41,776 nt of DNA from positions 1 through 41,776 of the forward strand of contig JAFAJB010000068.1 of NCBI GenBank assembly GCA_019236395.1, written 5' to 3'. How positions within the stretch are numbered: the first letter of the stretch is position 1; each line of letters begins with the position of its first letter. Under the pieces are notes generated by a model. It was not told the DNA's origin. It saw only the letters and a program-made list of their open reading frames with translations, and searched no databases. Below, one piece after another: positions 17,645-27,506 of the stretch. The position numbers and the translations under genes were made by a program. This stretch comes from Cupriavidus sp. Its GTDB lineage: Bacteria > Pseudomonadota > Gammaproteobacteria > Burkholderiales > Burkholderiaceae.

Positions 17645-18512
17645 TGCAGCCAGCCATGAGCTCGAGCGCACGCACCATTGCCGAGTGATCCCACTTCTGG
17701 CCGCCATTGGCAGCGCAGACGTTGAACAACTGCTGCGCGCCTGCGGTGTTGGGCAGCGCGATGCCGAGTTGCCGGGCGCCTTCCAGTGCCAGGTTCAGAT
17801 CCTTCTGATGCAGTTCGATCCGGAAGCCCGGCTCGAAGGTGCGCTTGATCATCCGTTCGCCATGCACTTCCAGGATGCGCGACGAGGCAAAGCCGCCCAT
17901 CAACGCCTGGCGCACGCGCGCGGGGTCCGCTCCGGCCTTGGATGCGAAGACCAATGCCTCGCCGACGGCTTCGATCGTCAACGCCACGATGATCTGATTG
18001 GCGACCTTGCAGGTTTGCCCGGCACCGCTCTCACCGACGAGCGTGATGTTCTTGCCCATCAACGCGAACAGCGGCCGGGCATGTTCGAAGGCCGCCTCCG
18101 AACCGCCAACCATGATCGTCAGCGTTGCATCGCGAGCGCCTACCTCGCCGCCGGAAACCGGCGCATCGAGGTAGTCGCAGCCAAGCGCCTCGATACGCTT
18201 CGCGAACGCCTGCGTGGCCAGCGGCGCAATCGAGCTCATGTCGATCACGAGCTTGCCCGGCGTCAGGCCTGCGGCCACGCCGTCGTCGGCGAACAGTACG
18301 GCCTCGACGTCGGGGGTGTCCGGGACCATCGTGATCACGATATCCGCGGCCTGTGCGACTGCCATCGGGCTGGCCACTACCGCGGCTCCGGCACGAAGGT
18401 CGTCGGGAATGCTGCGTTTGCCGTTCAGAACAAGCGTGTGGCCGCCCTTGAGCAGGTTACGCGCCATATGGGCGCCCATGATGCCGAGTCCGATAAAGCC
18501 AATCTTTGCCAT
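17634..18512 (-). CDS. garR: NAD(P)-dependent 2-hydroxy-3-oxopropionate (tartronate semialdehyde) reductase
   Basis: MAKIGFIGLGIMGAHMARNLLKGGH; DAPVSGGEVGARDATLTIMVGG; GESGAGQTCKVANQIIVALTIEAVGEAL. Confidence 0.85.
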   Translation of the reverse strand: MAKIGFIGLGIMGAHMARNLLKGGHTLVLNGKRSIPDDLRAGAAVVASPMAVAQAADIVITMVPDTPDVEAVLFADDGVAAGLTPGKLVIDMSSIAPLATQAFAKRIEALGCDYLDAPVSGGEVGARDATLTIMVGGSEAAFEHARPLFALMGKNITLVGESGAGQTCKVANQIIVALTIEAVGEALVFASKAGADPARVRQALMGGFASSRILEVHGERMIKRTFEPGFRIELHQKDLNLALEGARQLGIALPNTAGAQQLFNVCAANGGQKWDHSAMVRALELMAGCNVA

Positions 18513-18532
18513 GTTCGTATGTCCCGGGTGGA

Positions 18533-19795
18533 TCAGTAGCGGGGTTTGACGCGCGTCCAGTCGGGCCGGAACTTGCGCATCTGCGAGACATCGTCGCGAT
18601 TGGTGATGCCGCAACGCAGATACTGTTCGTGCAGCGCGGCCAATGCATCGCGATCGAGTTCGACGCCGAGGCCCGGTGCATCGGTGACGGTCACGCAACC
18701 GTCCACGATGGGAATCTTGCCGCCACGAATCACTTCATCGTCCTGCCAGGGATAGTGCGTGTCGCAGGCGTAGGTCAGGTTCGGCACGGCAGCAGCCAGA
18801 TGCGACATCGCCATCAGGCTGATGCCCACGTGCGAGTTCGAATGCATCGACAGGCCGAGGCCGAACGTATCGCACATCGTCGCAAGCACCTGCGTTGCGC
18901 GCAGGCCACCCCAGTAGTGGTGATCGGACAGCACGATCTGCACGCCATTGAGATCCACGTTGCGGCGGAACTCCTTCATGCTGGTGACAACCATGTTCGT
19001 TGCCAGCGGCAGCCCGGTCACCCGGTGCAGTTCGGACATGCCCTCCAGACCCGGGGTCGGGTCCTCGTAGTACTCAAGATCCCCCTGCAGACGACGGGCC
19101 ACGCGGATGGCCGTGTCGAGCGACCAGTTCGCATTCGGATCGATCCGCAGCGGATGGTTCGGGAACGCGCGCTTGAGCGCCTTCAGACAGTCCGCTTCAA
19201 GATCGGGGTCGAGCGCGCCGGCCTTCAGCTTGATACTGCCGAAGCCGTAGCGGTCGATCATCATGCGTGCCTGCGCGACGATGCCGTCGGCATCCAGCGC
19301 CGGGCCCCAGTTATCGGGCTTGTACGACGGATCGATATCGCTGGCGAACTTGAAGAACAGGTAGGCGGAGAAGGGCACCTTGCGGCGTACGGCGCCGCCG
19401 AGCAGCGCGTGCACGGGCAGATCCAGCGAGCGCGCTTGCAGATCCAGGAACGCGACTTCAAAGGCGCCGAAGACCTTGTGTTCGGACTTGCTCGCGTGCG
19501 AGCCGGGCGCCACGTCGAGATGCACACCTTCCACGGAGGATGGCCCGACCGACAGCACACGTTGCCACAACCCGTTCAGGTCGAACGGACTCAGTCCCAC
19601 CAGCAGATCCTTGACGCGCAACAGCCCGTCCAGCACGGGTTTGTCGCCATAGGTCTCACCGAGGCCAATCAGGCCATTGTCGGTTTCCACCTCGATGATC
19701 GAGCGCAGGGCAAAAGGCTCGTGCACGCCGCTTGCATTGAGCAAAGGCGGATCGCTGATGGCGATGGGCGTGACGCGAACGGCAGCAATCTTCAT
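18533..19795 (-). CDS. gudD: Enolase-superfamily aldarate dehydratase (glucarate dehydratase type)
   Basis: SIKLKAG (KxK), RIDPNANWSLDTAI, YYEDPTPGLEGMSE, LSDHHYWGGLRAT, MHSNSHVGISLMAMSHL. Confidence 0.85.
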   Translation of the reverse strand: MKIAAVRVTPIAISDPPLLNASGVHEPFALRSIIEVETDNGLIGLGETYGDKPVLDGLLRVKDLLVGLSPFDLNGLWQRVLSVGPSSVEGVHLDVAPGSHASKSEHKVFGAFEVAFLDLQARSLDLPVHALLGGAVRRKVPFSAYLFFKFASDIDPSYKPDNWGPALDADGIVAQARMMIDRYGFGSIKLKAGALDPDLEADCLKALKRAFPNHPLRIDPNANWSLDTAIRVARRLQGDLEYYEDPTPGLEGMSELHRVTGLPLATNMVVTSMKEFRRNVDLNGVQIVLSDHHYWGGLRATQVLATMCDTFGLGLSMHSNSHVGISLMAMSHLAAAVPNLTYACDTHYPWQDDEVIRGGKIPIVDGCVTVTDAPGLGVELDRDALAALHEQYLRCGITNRDDVSQMRKFRPDWTRVKPRY

Positions 19796-19939
19796 TCGGG
19801 TTCCTCTCAGGGCTATGTCGTTGTGTTGGCGCGCTCAGTCGCCTTGGAGAAGGCGGTGCACACGGCCGGGGCTCCGGTCATCCTGGCAGGCGTCTCTTCG
19901 TCTGCTAGGCAGAACAGGCGTCGGTGCCAAGAAAATATT

Positions 19940-19953
19940 GGATAACGTTTTCC
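19940..19953. promoter_or_regulatory. LacI-type operator candidate upstream of the dehydratase gene
   Basis: GGATAACGTTTTCC, 13 of 14 matches to the palindrome. Confidence 0.7.
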
Positions 19954-20173
19954 TATCCTAAGGCAAACTTTGCCGCGCCGCAAATCCTTATCGCTCAACC
20001 ATCCTTCAGCATCGTCTCGGCAGCACTTCTGTTTAAAAAACCACTTAATAATCAGGATATTGTAACTACATTTGCGTGTAAAAGTGCTTCATAAGCCGTG
20101 CATTGATGCCGATGCCGCCGCGCAATGAATGTACCTTCCACAACCCTAGGGTTTTCACTGGCGCATGAATTTA

Positions 20174-20187
20174 GGAAAACGATTGAC
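20174..20187. promoter_or_regulatory. Secondary LacI-type operator (degenerate)
   Basis: GGAAAACGATTGAC, 11 of 14 matches; overlaps the candidate -35. Confidence 0.45.
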
Positions 20188-20211
20188 TCGCACTGAATCG
20201 GTGCCTATAGT
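20183..20211 (+). promoter_or_regulatory. Sigma70-type promoter for the SDR/ABC operon
   Basis: TTGACT - 17 nt - TATAGT. Confidence 0.65.
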
Positions 20212-20213
20212 CC

Positions 20214-20227
20214 GGAAAACGTTTTCT
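20214..20227. promoter_or_regulatory. LacI-type operator just downstream of the -10
   Basis: GGAAAACGTTTTCT, containing the perfect 12-bp palindrome GAAAACGTTTTC (20215-20226). Confidence 0.8.
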
Positions 20228-20256
20228 CTTATCCGAGTCATTGCACCTTTCCTCGT

Positions 20257-21012
20257 ATGCAGACCCAGTTCGATTTCCACGGCAAGTTGGTAGTAGTGAC
20301 AGGCGCAAGCGGGGCCATCGGCGCCGCGATCGCGAAGCAGTTCCACCGCGCGGGCGCTCATGTGATTGCCACGGGTCGCAACCGGGATGCGCTGGCTTCC
20401 CTGCGCGACACGCTGGGGGACCGCTGTGAAGTCATTCAGGGTGATCTGACGGATGAAGCACACCTCGCGGAAATCCTGGCGTGCGCCGAGCGGCTCGGTG
20501 GCATCGACGTACTCGTCAACAACGCCGGCATGACGCTGACGAAGAAGCCGACCGATGAAACGAGCCTGGCCGACTTCGACGAGATCCTGTCGGTCAACCT
20601 GCGTGCCATGTATGCGCTGAGCCTGAACGTGATCCGGGGCTGGGTTGCGCGCGAGCACAAGGGCGTGATGGTGAACGTGTCGTCGCCCGGCGCGCAGCGC
20701 GCCCACCGCAACAACGCGATCTATGACATCAGCAAGGGCGGTATCGATGCGCTGACCCGCTGCCTGGCGGTCGATTTCGGCAAGTACGGGATTCGTGTGA
20801 ACGCCATTGCACCGGCACAGATTCCGCATTCGCACACGCCGAACGTGAACCCGGCCGCGGCCAATGGCCTGCCCCTGCCGCGCCACGGGAAGCCCGATGA
20901 AGCTGCCTGGCCCGTGTTGTTCCTGGCATCCAGCGCGGCATCGTTCATTACTGGCCATGTGCTGCCCGTCGACGGCGGGCTGCTGGCCCAGTTGCGTGTT
21001 CCGGCGGCCTGA
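20257..21012 (+). CDS. SDR-family oxidoreductase
   Basis: TGASGAIGAAIA, NNAG, YDISKGG motifs. Confidence 0.9.
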   Translation: MQTQFDFHGKLVVVTGASGAIGAAIAKQFHRAGAHVIATGRNRDALASLRDTLGDRCEVIQGDLTDEAHLAEILACAERLGGIDVLVNNAGMTLTKKPTDETSLADFDEILSVNLRAMYALSLNVIRGWVAREHKGVMVNVSSPGAQRAHRNNAIYDISKGGIDALTRCLAVDFGKYGIRVNAIAPAQIPHSHTPNVNPAAANGLPLPRHGKPDEAAWPVLFLASSAASFITGHVLPVDGGLLAQLRVPAA

Positions 21013-21093
21013 GACAGCGGAACAACAAGCGTTGCAGCAAGCGCGAAGGCCGGCAAACCGGCATCGCGCAGATAAGAAATAAAGGAGACAAGA

Positions 21094-22422
21094 ATGGGAA
21101 CGGAAAACATCGAGACGAAGCAACCTGCACGCCGCATGCGGCTTGCGTTGACGGCTGCAGCGGCCTGCGCCGGCGTGATGGCCATCGCCCCGGCGGCGCA
21201 TGCGGAAACCACGCTACGCGTCTGGACGCGTTCGAACGTCGAAGCGCGCGCGACCTATGACAACCTCGCCGCCGCCTTCACGAAGAAGACGGGCATCAAG
21301 GTCGAGTACTTCAATGCAATGACCGACTATGAGCAGCGTCTGTCGCGCGCGATTGCCGGCAACGACCTGCCCGACGTGATCATCAATGACACGTCGTCGC
21401 TCGGCCTGATGGTGAAGAGCGGTGTCGCGCAGGAGATCGATCGCGCCAGCCTGCCCGGCGCCGCGGAAATCCAGGATCGCGCATGGGATGGCGCACGCGG
21501 CTACAACGGCAAGTACTACGGCGTACCGGTCTCGGCGCAATCGTTCGTGTTCCTGATCCGCAAGGACTGGCGCGAGAAGCTTGGCCTGCCCGTGCCGAAG
21601 TCGTGGGAAGACATTGCCGCGCTGGCAAAGGCCTTCACCACGCAACAGCCCGCCGGCCCTGGCAAGCAGGTCTATGGATTTGCCTTCCCGGGTTCCGCCA
21701 CGCGTGGCTACACCACGTGGTTCATGAGCAGTTTCCTGTGGCAGGCCGGTGGCGACTTCATTCGCCCGGCAGCCGGTGGCAAGTACCACGGTGCGCTCGA
21801 CGAACCGGCGGCGGCAAAGACGGTCGGCTACTTCCGCCAGATGATGTGCACGGACAAGGTCATGCAGCCCGGCGCGATCAATGCGACCACGGCTGACGCG
21901 ATTGCAAGCTTCCGCTCGGGCCAGACCGGCATCTTCTTCACCGGTCCCTATCACATTGCCGTGGCCGACCAGGAACCGGGCCGCGCGAAGATCGAAGTCA
22001 TCGCAGCGCCGCCCGGTCCGGCCGGACGTGCCGACTCGCTGGGCGAAGGCGAACTGGCCTATGTGACGCGCACCGCCAACAAGCAGGCGGCGCTGTCCTT
22101 CATCACCTTCCTGGCATCGGGCGAGGGCCAGCGCCTTGGCATGAACCCGGGTGGCTTCCCTGTGGTGCGGCTGCCGGTCAACAAGACGGTCAACCCGGGC
22201 CAGGTCTACAAGGATCCGCGCTGGGTGACGGTTGAAACCGTCTATCAGAAGGACGCGCACTACGCGCCTGCGATTCCGGACTGGATGAGCATGCGCCTGC
22301 TTACGGCCGAAGGCCTGAACCGCATCCTCGCCAACTGCAGCAGCGACGTTGACGCCGGCCTCAAGGACCTGAACAAGAAGGTCAACCAGGAATTGGCACG
22401 CCAGCGAGTGCTGGCCAACTGA
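21094..22422 (+). CDS. ABC transporter extracellular solute-binding protein (family 1, sugar type)
   Basis: Signal peptide then ETTLRVWTRSNVEARATYDNLAAAFTKKTGIKVEYFN; precedes two permeases and an ATPase. Confidence 0.9.
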   Translation: MGTENIETKQPARRMRLALTAAAACAGVMAIAPAAHAETTLRVWTRSNVEARATYDNLAAAFTKKTGIKVEYFNAMTDYEQRLSRAIAGNDLPDVIINDTSSLGLMVKSGVAQEIDRASLPGAAEIQDRAWDGARGYNGKYYGVPVSAQSFVFLIRKDWREKLGLPVPKSWEDIAALAKAFTTQQPAGPGKQVYGFAFPGSATRGYTTWFMSSFLWQAGGDFIRPAAGGKYHGALDEPAAAKTVGYFRQMMCTDKVMQPGAINATTADAIASFRSGQTGIFFTGPYHIAVADQEPGRAKIEVIAAPPGPAGRADSLGEGELAYVTRTANKQAALSFITFLASGEGQRLGMNPGGFPVVRLPVNKTVNPGQVYKDPRWVTVETVYQKDAHYAPAIPDWMSMRLLTAEGLNRILANCSSDVDAGLKDLNKKVNQELARQRVLAN

Positions 22423-22451
22423 ACCGCGCCGGCAGAACTGGAGGTACCACG

Positions 22452-23348
22452 ATGAGAAGCCAGAACTTCAGCCCTGCAATGCGACGCGCATGCGTTCCAT
22501 GGCTGTTCCTGCTGCCCGCGCTTGTGCTGTTCATCCTGTTCAAGTTCGTGCCGATGGCGCGCGGACTTGAAATGAGCTTCTACCAGGTGAACTTCGGTTC
22601 GGACTGGGAGTGGGTGGGGCTGGACAACTTCCGGCGCGCCTTTGCCGACAGCGATCTGCACGCGGCCGTGGTGCAGACCGCCGTCTACGTGTCGGTGTCC
22701 GTGATCGTGTCCGCGCTGGTTGCCTTCGCGCTGGCGCTGGCACTCGAAGGCCCGGCGCGTCATCTGCGCATTATCCGCACGGCGATGTTCCTGCCTGCGG
22801 TGACCAGCGCGGCCGTCGTGGCCCAGATCTGGCAGATCATGCTGTCGCCAACGCCGGATGGCATCGGCAATACGATCCTCGGCTTCCTCGGGGCCGGACA
22901 TGCCGGGTTCTTCTCGGACCCGGACCAGGCGCTCGCCTCGCTGATCGCGATGCAGATCTGGAAGACCGTGCCCTACGACATGATGATCTTCGTAGCCGGC
23001 CTGACGGGCGTGAACCGCGAGTTGTATGACGCAGCCGCGGTCGACGGTGCGCGCTGGCACCACCGCCTTTGGTACGTGACGCTTCCGGCCATGCGCCATA
23101 CGGTGGTGATCGTCGGTGTGCTCGGCTTCATCCGCGGCGTGCGCGTGTTCACCGAGGTGTACTCGAGCACCGGCGGTGGCCCGGGCGGCGCCACCGAAGT
23201 GGTGATGACCTATGTCTACAAGGCCGGCTTCGTGCAGTTCGACTATGGCTATGCGTCAGCGGTCTCCTGCCTGCTGTTCCTCTTTACCGCCGTGACCACG
23301 GTGACCTATCTGACCCTGCGTCAACGGAGCAATCGTCATGGAGCTTAA
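22452..23348 (+). CDS. ABC sugar permease (MalF/UgpA type)
   Basis: Hydrophobic; EAA-type loop ELYDAAAVDGARWHHRLWYVTLPAM. Confidence 0.9.
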   Translation: MRSQNFSPAMRRACVPWLFLLPALVLFILFKFVPMARGLEMSFYQVNFGSDWEWVGLDNFRRAFADSDLHAAVVQTAVYVSVSVIVSALVAFALALALEGPARHLRIIRTAMFLPAVTSAAVVAQIWQIMLSPTPDGIGNTILGFLGAGHAGFFSDPDQALASLIAMQIWKTVPYDMMIFVAGLTGVNRELYDAAAVDGARWHHRLWYVTLPAMRHTVVIVGVLGFIRGVRVFTEVYSSTGGGPGGATEVVMTYVYKAGFVQFDYGYASAVSCLLFLFTAVTTVTYLTLRQRSNRHGA

Positions 23349-24237
23349 CCAGAGCCTGCGCCAGAAAGGCGTGACGGGCACCGCGAGCGCGGCCCGCTTC
23401 AATATCGCCGGCGTCGCGACTGCAACGGGGCGATGGATTCTGTATGCGGCGATCGTGCTGGTATTCGCCGGTCCGTTCTGGGCGATGCTCGCCACGGCCT
23501 TCAGCGCGGAAACCGTGCAACCGGGGCGGATGGTCGCGTGGCCCTCGCATCCGTCGCTCAAGCATCTGGTCTTCGCATGGGACAACGCCGGAGCGTGGCG
23601 CTACCTGCTGAACTCCTGTGTGGTGGTTGCCGGTGGACTGGTCCTGCAGATGTCGGTCAGCGCGCTGGCTGCCTATGCGCTGGCCCGCAAGAAGTTCGCG
23701 GGCGCTGGGCTGGTGAGCCTGCTGTTCCTGTCCACCATGATGCTGCCCGAGGAAGTGATCGCGATCCCGCTGTACCTGGTGCTCGGCAAGCTGCCGGTGA
23801 TTCACGCCAGCCTGCTGAACTCGTACCTGGGCATGATCCTGCCGGTGGCCGGCTGGGCCTTCTCGATCTTCGTGCTCACTGAGTTCATGAAGGCGATCCC
23901 GATGGAGCTCGAGGAAGCCGCGCGCATCGACGGTGCCAGCGAATGGCAGATCTTCTGGAAGGTGGTGCTGCCGCTCGTCAGGCCCGCGCTCGGCACCACC
24001 GGCATCTTCGGTTTCCTGATGATCTGGGACCAGTACCTGCTGCCGCTGATCGTCGTGAACCGCGAATCGCTCTATACGCTGCCGGTCATTCTCGCGACGC
24101 TGCGGACTGACGAGCACATCTCTCCCAACGTGTTTATCGCCGTCACGCTCCTGGCCATGGTTCCCAGCGTGCTGCTGTATCTCGGCCTTCAGAAGCAGTT
24201 CCAGCGCGGGCTGACCGCTGGCGCGGTGAAGGGCTGA
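23338..24237 (+). CDS. ABC sugar permease (MalG/UgpE type)
   Basis: EAA loop [29 protein letters not shown]; 11-bp overlap with the previous gene. Confidence 0.9.
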   Translation: MELNQSLRQKGVTGTASAARFNIAGVATATGRWILYAAIVLVFAGPFWAMLATAFSAETVQPGRMVAWPSHPSLKHLVFAWDNAGAWRYLLNSCVVVAGGLVLQMSVSALAAYALARKKFAGAGLVSLLFLSTMMLPEEVIAIPLYLVLGKLPVIHASLLNSYLGMILPVAGWAFSIFVLTEFMKAIPMELEEAARIDGASEWQIFWKVVLPLVRPALGTTGIFGFLMIWDQYLLPLIVVNRESLYTLPVILATLRTDEHISPNVFIAVTLLAMVPSVLLYLGLQKQFQRGLTAGAVKG

Positions 24238-24272
24238 CCACGAACAAGAATCAGATATCAGGAGTGAGACAT

Positions 24273-25370
24273 ATGGCTTCCGTGACATTGCGTGGCGTCG
24301 ACAAGCAGTTCGGCGACCAGCACATCATCAAGAACGTATCGGTGGACATTCCCGACGGCGAGTTCTGCGTGCTCGTCGGCCCGAGTGGTTCGGGCAAGTC
24401 CACGCTGCTGCGCATCATCGCCGGCCTCGAGGAAGTGACCGGCGGCAGTGTTCACATTGGCGGTCGCGACGTAACCCGGCTCCATCCGAAGGATCGGGAT
24501 ATCGCGATGGTGTTCCAGAGCTACGCGCTGTATCCGCAGCTCACCGTGCGCGAGAACATGGGTTTCAGCCTCAAGCTGGCCCGTCGCCCCAAGGCCGAGA
24601 TCGAGCGCATCGTGAACGAGATCGCGCGGTCGCTGGCACTGGAGCCGCTGCTCGACCGGTACCCGCGACAACTCTCAGGCGGCCAGCGGCAGCGCGTCGC
24701 CATGGGCCGCGCCATCGTCAGGCAGCCTTCCGTGTTCCTGTTCGACGAGCCGATGTCGAATCTCGATGCCGCATTGCGCCACCACGTGCGCGGCGAGATC
24801 CGCGAGATGTACGAACGCCTGCGCACGACCTGCGTGTATGTGACCCACGATCAGGTCGAGGCCATGACGCTCGCTGATCGCATTGTCGTGCTGCGCGATG
24901 GCCAGGTGGAGCAGGTGGGCACGCCCATTGAGCTCTATGACCGCCCGGTGAACCGCTTCGTTGCCCAGTTCATCGGCGCCCCTGCCATCAACTTCTTTAC
25001 TGGTGTGGCCAGGGTATCCGGCGGCCGGAAGCTGATCCGCTGCGCCGATGGCATCGAGTTCGCGTTGCCCGGCCATCAGCAGGTCGAGGATGGACAGACG
25101 CTCGAATGCGGCGTGCGCCCCAAACATATCAGCGTGGGTGCCCCGGACCACTCGTGCAGCGATGTGGTGTGCCTGGGCGCACGCGTGAAGACCGGCGAGT
25201 TCTATGGCGCGGAGACGCTGCTCGCATGCGACACCCCGGTGGGCACGCTTTCCACAACCGGACGGGACCGTGCCACCTACGGCGCGCGCAATGGCGAGCA
25301 GGTACTTCTGCAGATTCCGTCGGCGCATCTGCACCTGTTCGATCGACATACGGGGCTGCGCGTCAACTGA
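24273..25370 (+). CDS. ABC sugar transporter ATP-binding protein (MalK/UgpC type)
   Basis: Walker [10 protein letters not shown], signature [16 protein letters not shown], Walker [13 protein letters not shown]. Confidence 0.95.
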   Translation: MASVTLRGVDKQFGDQHIIKNVSVDIPDGEFCVLVGPSGSGKSTLLRIIAGLEEVTGGSVHIGGRDVTRLHPKDRDIAMVFQSYALYPQLTVRENMGFSLKLARRPKAEIERIVNEIARSLALEPLLDRYPRQLSGGQRQRVAMGRAIVRQPSVFLFDEPMSNLDAALRHHVRGEIREMYERLRTTCVYVTHDQVEAMTLADRIVVLRDGQVEQVGTPIELYDRPVNRFVAQFIGAPAINFFTGVARVSGGRKLIRCADGIEFALPGHQQVEDGQTLECGVRPKHISVGAPDHSCSDVVCLGARVKTGEFYGAETLLACDTPVGTLSTTGRDRATYGARNGEQVLLQIPSAHLHLFDRHTGLRVN

Positions 25371-25460
25371 AGGCGCGTGGACCTGGCATCGGCAGTACGG
25401 CGTATCGAGCACGCGCCGGGACAACTAGAAGTGCCACACTTGAAAGACGGAGGAAGAGAA

Positions 25461-26708
25461 GTGAACGCCAAGAAGACTGTGTTGTGTGCGGCTGCACTGA
25501 TGTGCATCGCGGCGCATGCCAACGCTCAAAGTTCGGTGACGCTGTATGGGGTGATTGACGGCACGATCGACTACATGCGTGCCAACGGCGCCAACAAGCC
25601 GAACGGCAATGTACCGGGGGTAGTGAGAGAGGACAGCAACAGCTCGCTGTGGGGCTTTCGCGGCAAGGAAGATCTGGGCCGCGGCCTGTCGGCGATCTTT
25701 CAGATCGAGTACGGTTTCAACGTCGACACCGGCTCGGGCCCGAGCGCGCGCGACCAGTTCATCGGCCTGAGCAGTGACGTGGCCGGCACGATCCAGCTGG
25801 GTAACATCACGACGCCGATGCGTGGCCTGGGCGGGAAGACCAACTTCATTCCCGGCAGCACGTCGATTGCGAACAACATCGGCATCATGACGACGTTGAA
25901 CGGCTCGCAGACCAACTTGAACGCGCGCCTGGCCAACTCCGTGATGTACACCACGCCGAACTACGGCGGCTTCTCCGCGCAGGCGGTGATCTCCCCGGGC
26001 GAGGGCGCCCAGGCGCCGACCAATTCGAGCCTGGACAACAAGACGACCCCGGTGGGCCCGAACCTGCAGGGTATGTATGCCTACGGCTTTGGCGCGCAGT
26101 ACTCCCAGAACCGGCTGTACGCGGCCTACGCGTACGAGTCGCGTCGCGGCCAGTCGCTGCTCGGCGCGGGCTCAGGGCTCTCCGGCGCGGCCAGTGCCGG
26201 CATGGGCGTGGCGGCTGCCGGGTATTCGAACGACTGGGAGCATCGCGTCGCAGTGCGCTATGAGGCCAGCTTCATCTCGGCGGGTTCGACGAGCTTCGCG
26301 CTCGGCTGGGACCGCCTTGGCTCGACCGGTACCTTCGGCGCGGGCAAGGCAGCAGGCAACGGCGAAACCTACCGCGATTCGTACAGCATCTCGATCATGC
26401 AGAAGGTGGGGGTTCAGGACTTCATCCTGAACTACGCGTTCGCGCGTCCGCTGCATTGCTCGGGCGCGGCCATCAACGGCCAGTGCTCGGGGGCGCAGGC
26501 ATCGCACACTGGCGCGCAGCAGCTGGTCTTCGCGTACCACTACTGGCTGTCGCCGCGCACGATGCTGCAGGCATACGTCAGCCGCATTCACAACAGCTCG
26601 TTCGCTACGTACGACTATGACGTGAATCCGGTGACGACCGCCGTGGCAAACCGTGCGCCGGGCGCATCGCCGATCGGCGGCGGCATCGGCATCCGCCATT
26701 CGTTCTAA
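25461..26708 (+). CDS. Gram-negative porin (GTG start)
   Basis: Signal peptide ...AHANA then QSSVTLYGVIDGTIDYMR; C-terminal ...GIGIRHSF; GGAGGAAGAG RBS. Confidence 0.9.
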   Translation: MNAKKTVLCAAALMCIAAHANAQSSVTLYGVIDGTIDYMRANGANKPNGNVPGVVREDSNSSLWGFRGKEDLGRGLSAIFQIEYGFNVDTGSGPSARDQFIGLSSDVAGTIQLGNITTPMRGLGGKTNFIPGSTSIANNIGIMTTLNGSQTNLNARLANSVMYTTPNYGGFSAQAVISPGEGAQAPTNSSLDNKTTPVGPNLQGMYAYGFGAQYSQNRLYAAYAYESRRGQSLLGAGSGLSGAASAGMGVAAAGYSNDWEHRVAVRYEASFISAGSTSFALGWDRLGSTGTFGAGKAAGNGETYRDSYSISIMQKVGVQDFILNYAFARPLHCSGAAINGQCSGAQASHTGAQQLVFAYHYWLSPRTMLQAYVSRIHNSSFATYDYDVNPVTTAVANRAPGASPIGGGIGIRHSF

Positions 26709-26728
26709 CTTCGGGTAAGGGGCATTCC

Positions 26729-27502
26729 ATGCAAGCCAACCGGTTCAAGGCGCAGTTGCTGGCGCGCAAGCAGCAAATCGGGGTCTGGAGCATGCTTGCC
26801 TCCAGCAACGTGGTGGAAGTCCTCACGCAGAGCAGCTACGACTGGATACTGCTTGACACGGAGCATGCCCCTAACGAAGTGCCGATGGTGCTGGAGCAGT
26901 TACGCACCGTCGCGCAGTCCGAAATGTCCGCCATCGTGCGGCCGAGCACGAACGATGCCGTGCAGATCAAGCGTCTGCTCGATATCGGCGCGCAGACGCT
27001 GCTGATCCCGATGGTGGACACCGCGGCCGACGCCAGCATTGCGGCAGCCGCGGTGCACTACCCGCCGCGCGGTGTGCGCGGCGTATCCATGGCCACGCGC
27101 GCGAATCGCTACGGCCGGGATGAAGACTATGCCTGGCGCGCGAACGAGGATATCTGCCTGCTGGTGCAGATCGAAACGCCAACGGGGCTGGCGAACCTCG
27201 AGCGCATCGCAGAGGTCGAGGGTGTCGACGCGATCTTCATCGGTCCGTCTGACCTCGCGGCGACGCTGGGCCACATCGGTGATGTCCGTCACAGGGAAAT
27301 CCAGGCTGCCATCGAGGATGCGCGGCTCAGGGCGGAGCGAATCGGCAAGCCGATCGGCATCCTGATGACCGATCCGGTGCTTGCCGCCCGCTATGTGGAG
27401 CAGGGTTTCGACTACGTCGCCGTGGCGACGGATATTGGTTTGCTGCGCGCCGGGGCCGAAGCACGGCTGAAGGATGCGCGCGGCCTAGTAAAGCAAGGCT
27501 GA
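26729..27502 (+). CDS. HpcH/HpaI aldolase (2-dehydro-3-deoxyglucarate aldolase type)
   Basis: GVWSMLASSNVVEVLTQSSYDWILLDTEHAPNE; LVQIETPTGLANLERIAEVEGVDAIFIGPSDLAATLGH. Confidence 0.9.
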   Translation: MQANRFKAQLLARKQQIGVWSMLASSNVVEVLTQSSYDWILLDTEHAPNEVPMVLEQLRTVAQSEMSAIVRPSTNDAVQIKRLLDIGAQTLLIPMVDTAADASIAAAAVHYPPRGVRGVSMATRANRYGRDEDYAWRANEDICLLVQIETPTGLANLERIAEVEGVDAIFIGPSDLAATLGHIGDVRHREIQAAIEDARLRAERIGKPIGILMTDPVLAARYVEQGFDYVAVATDIGLLRAGAEARLKDARGLVKQG

Positions 27503-27506
27503 GGTG

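Noticed and set aside
18506-19945. 479-aa ORF on + strand
   Set aside because: Antisense to the dehydratase gene with clear enolase-superfamily motifs; long shadow ORFs are expected in high-GC coding DNA.
21214-24288. Large minus-strand ORFs (21214..22260, 22260..23099, 23284..24288)
   Set aside because: Antisense to a canonical ABC transporter operon; no family motifs.
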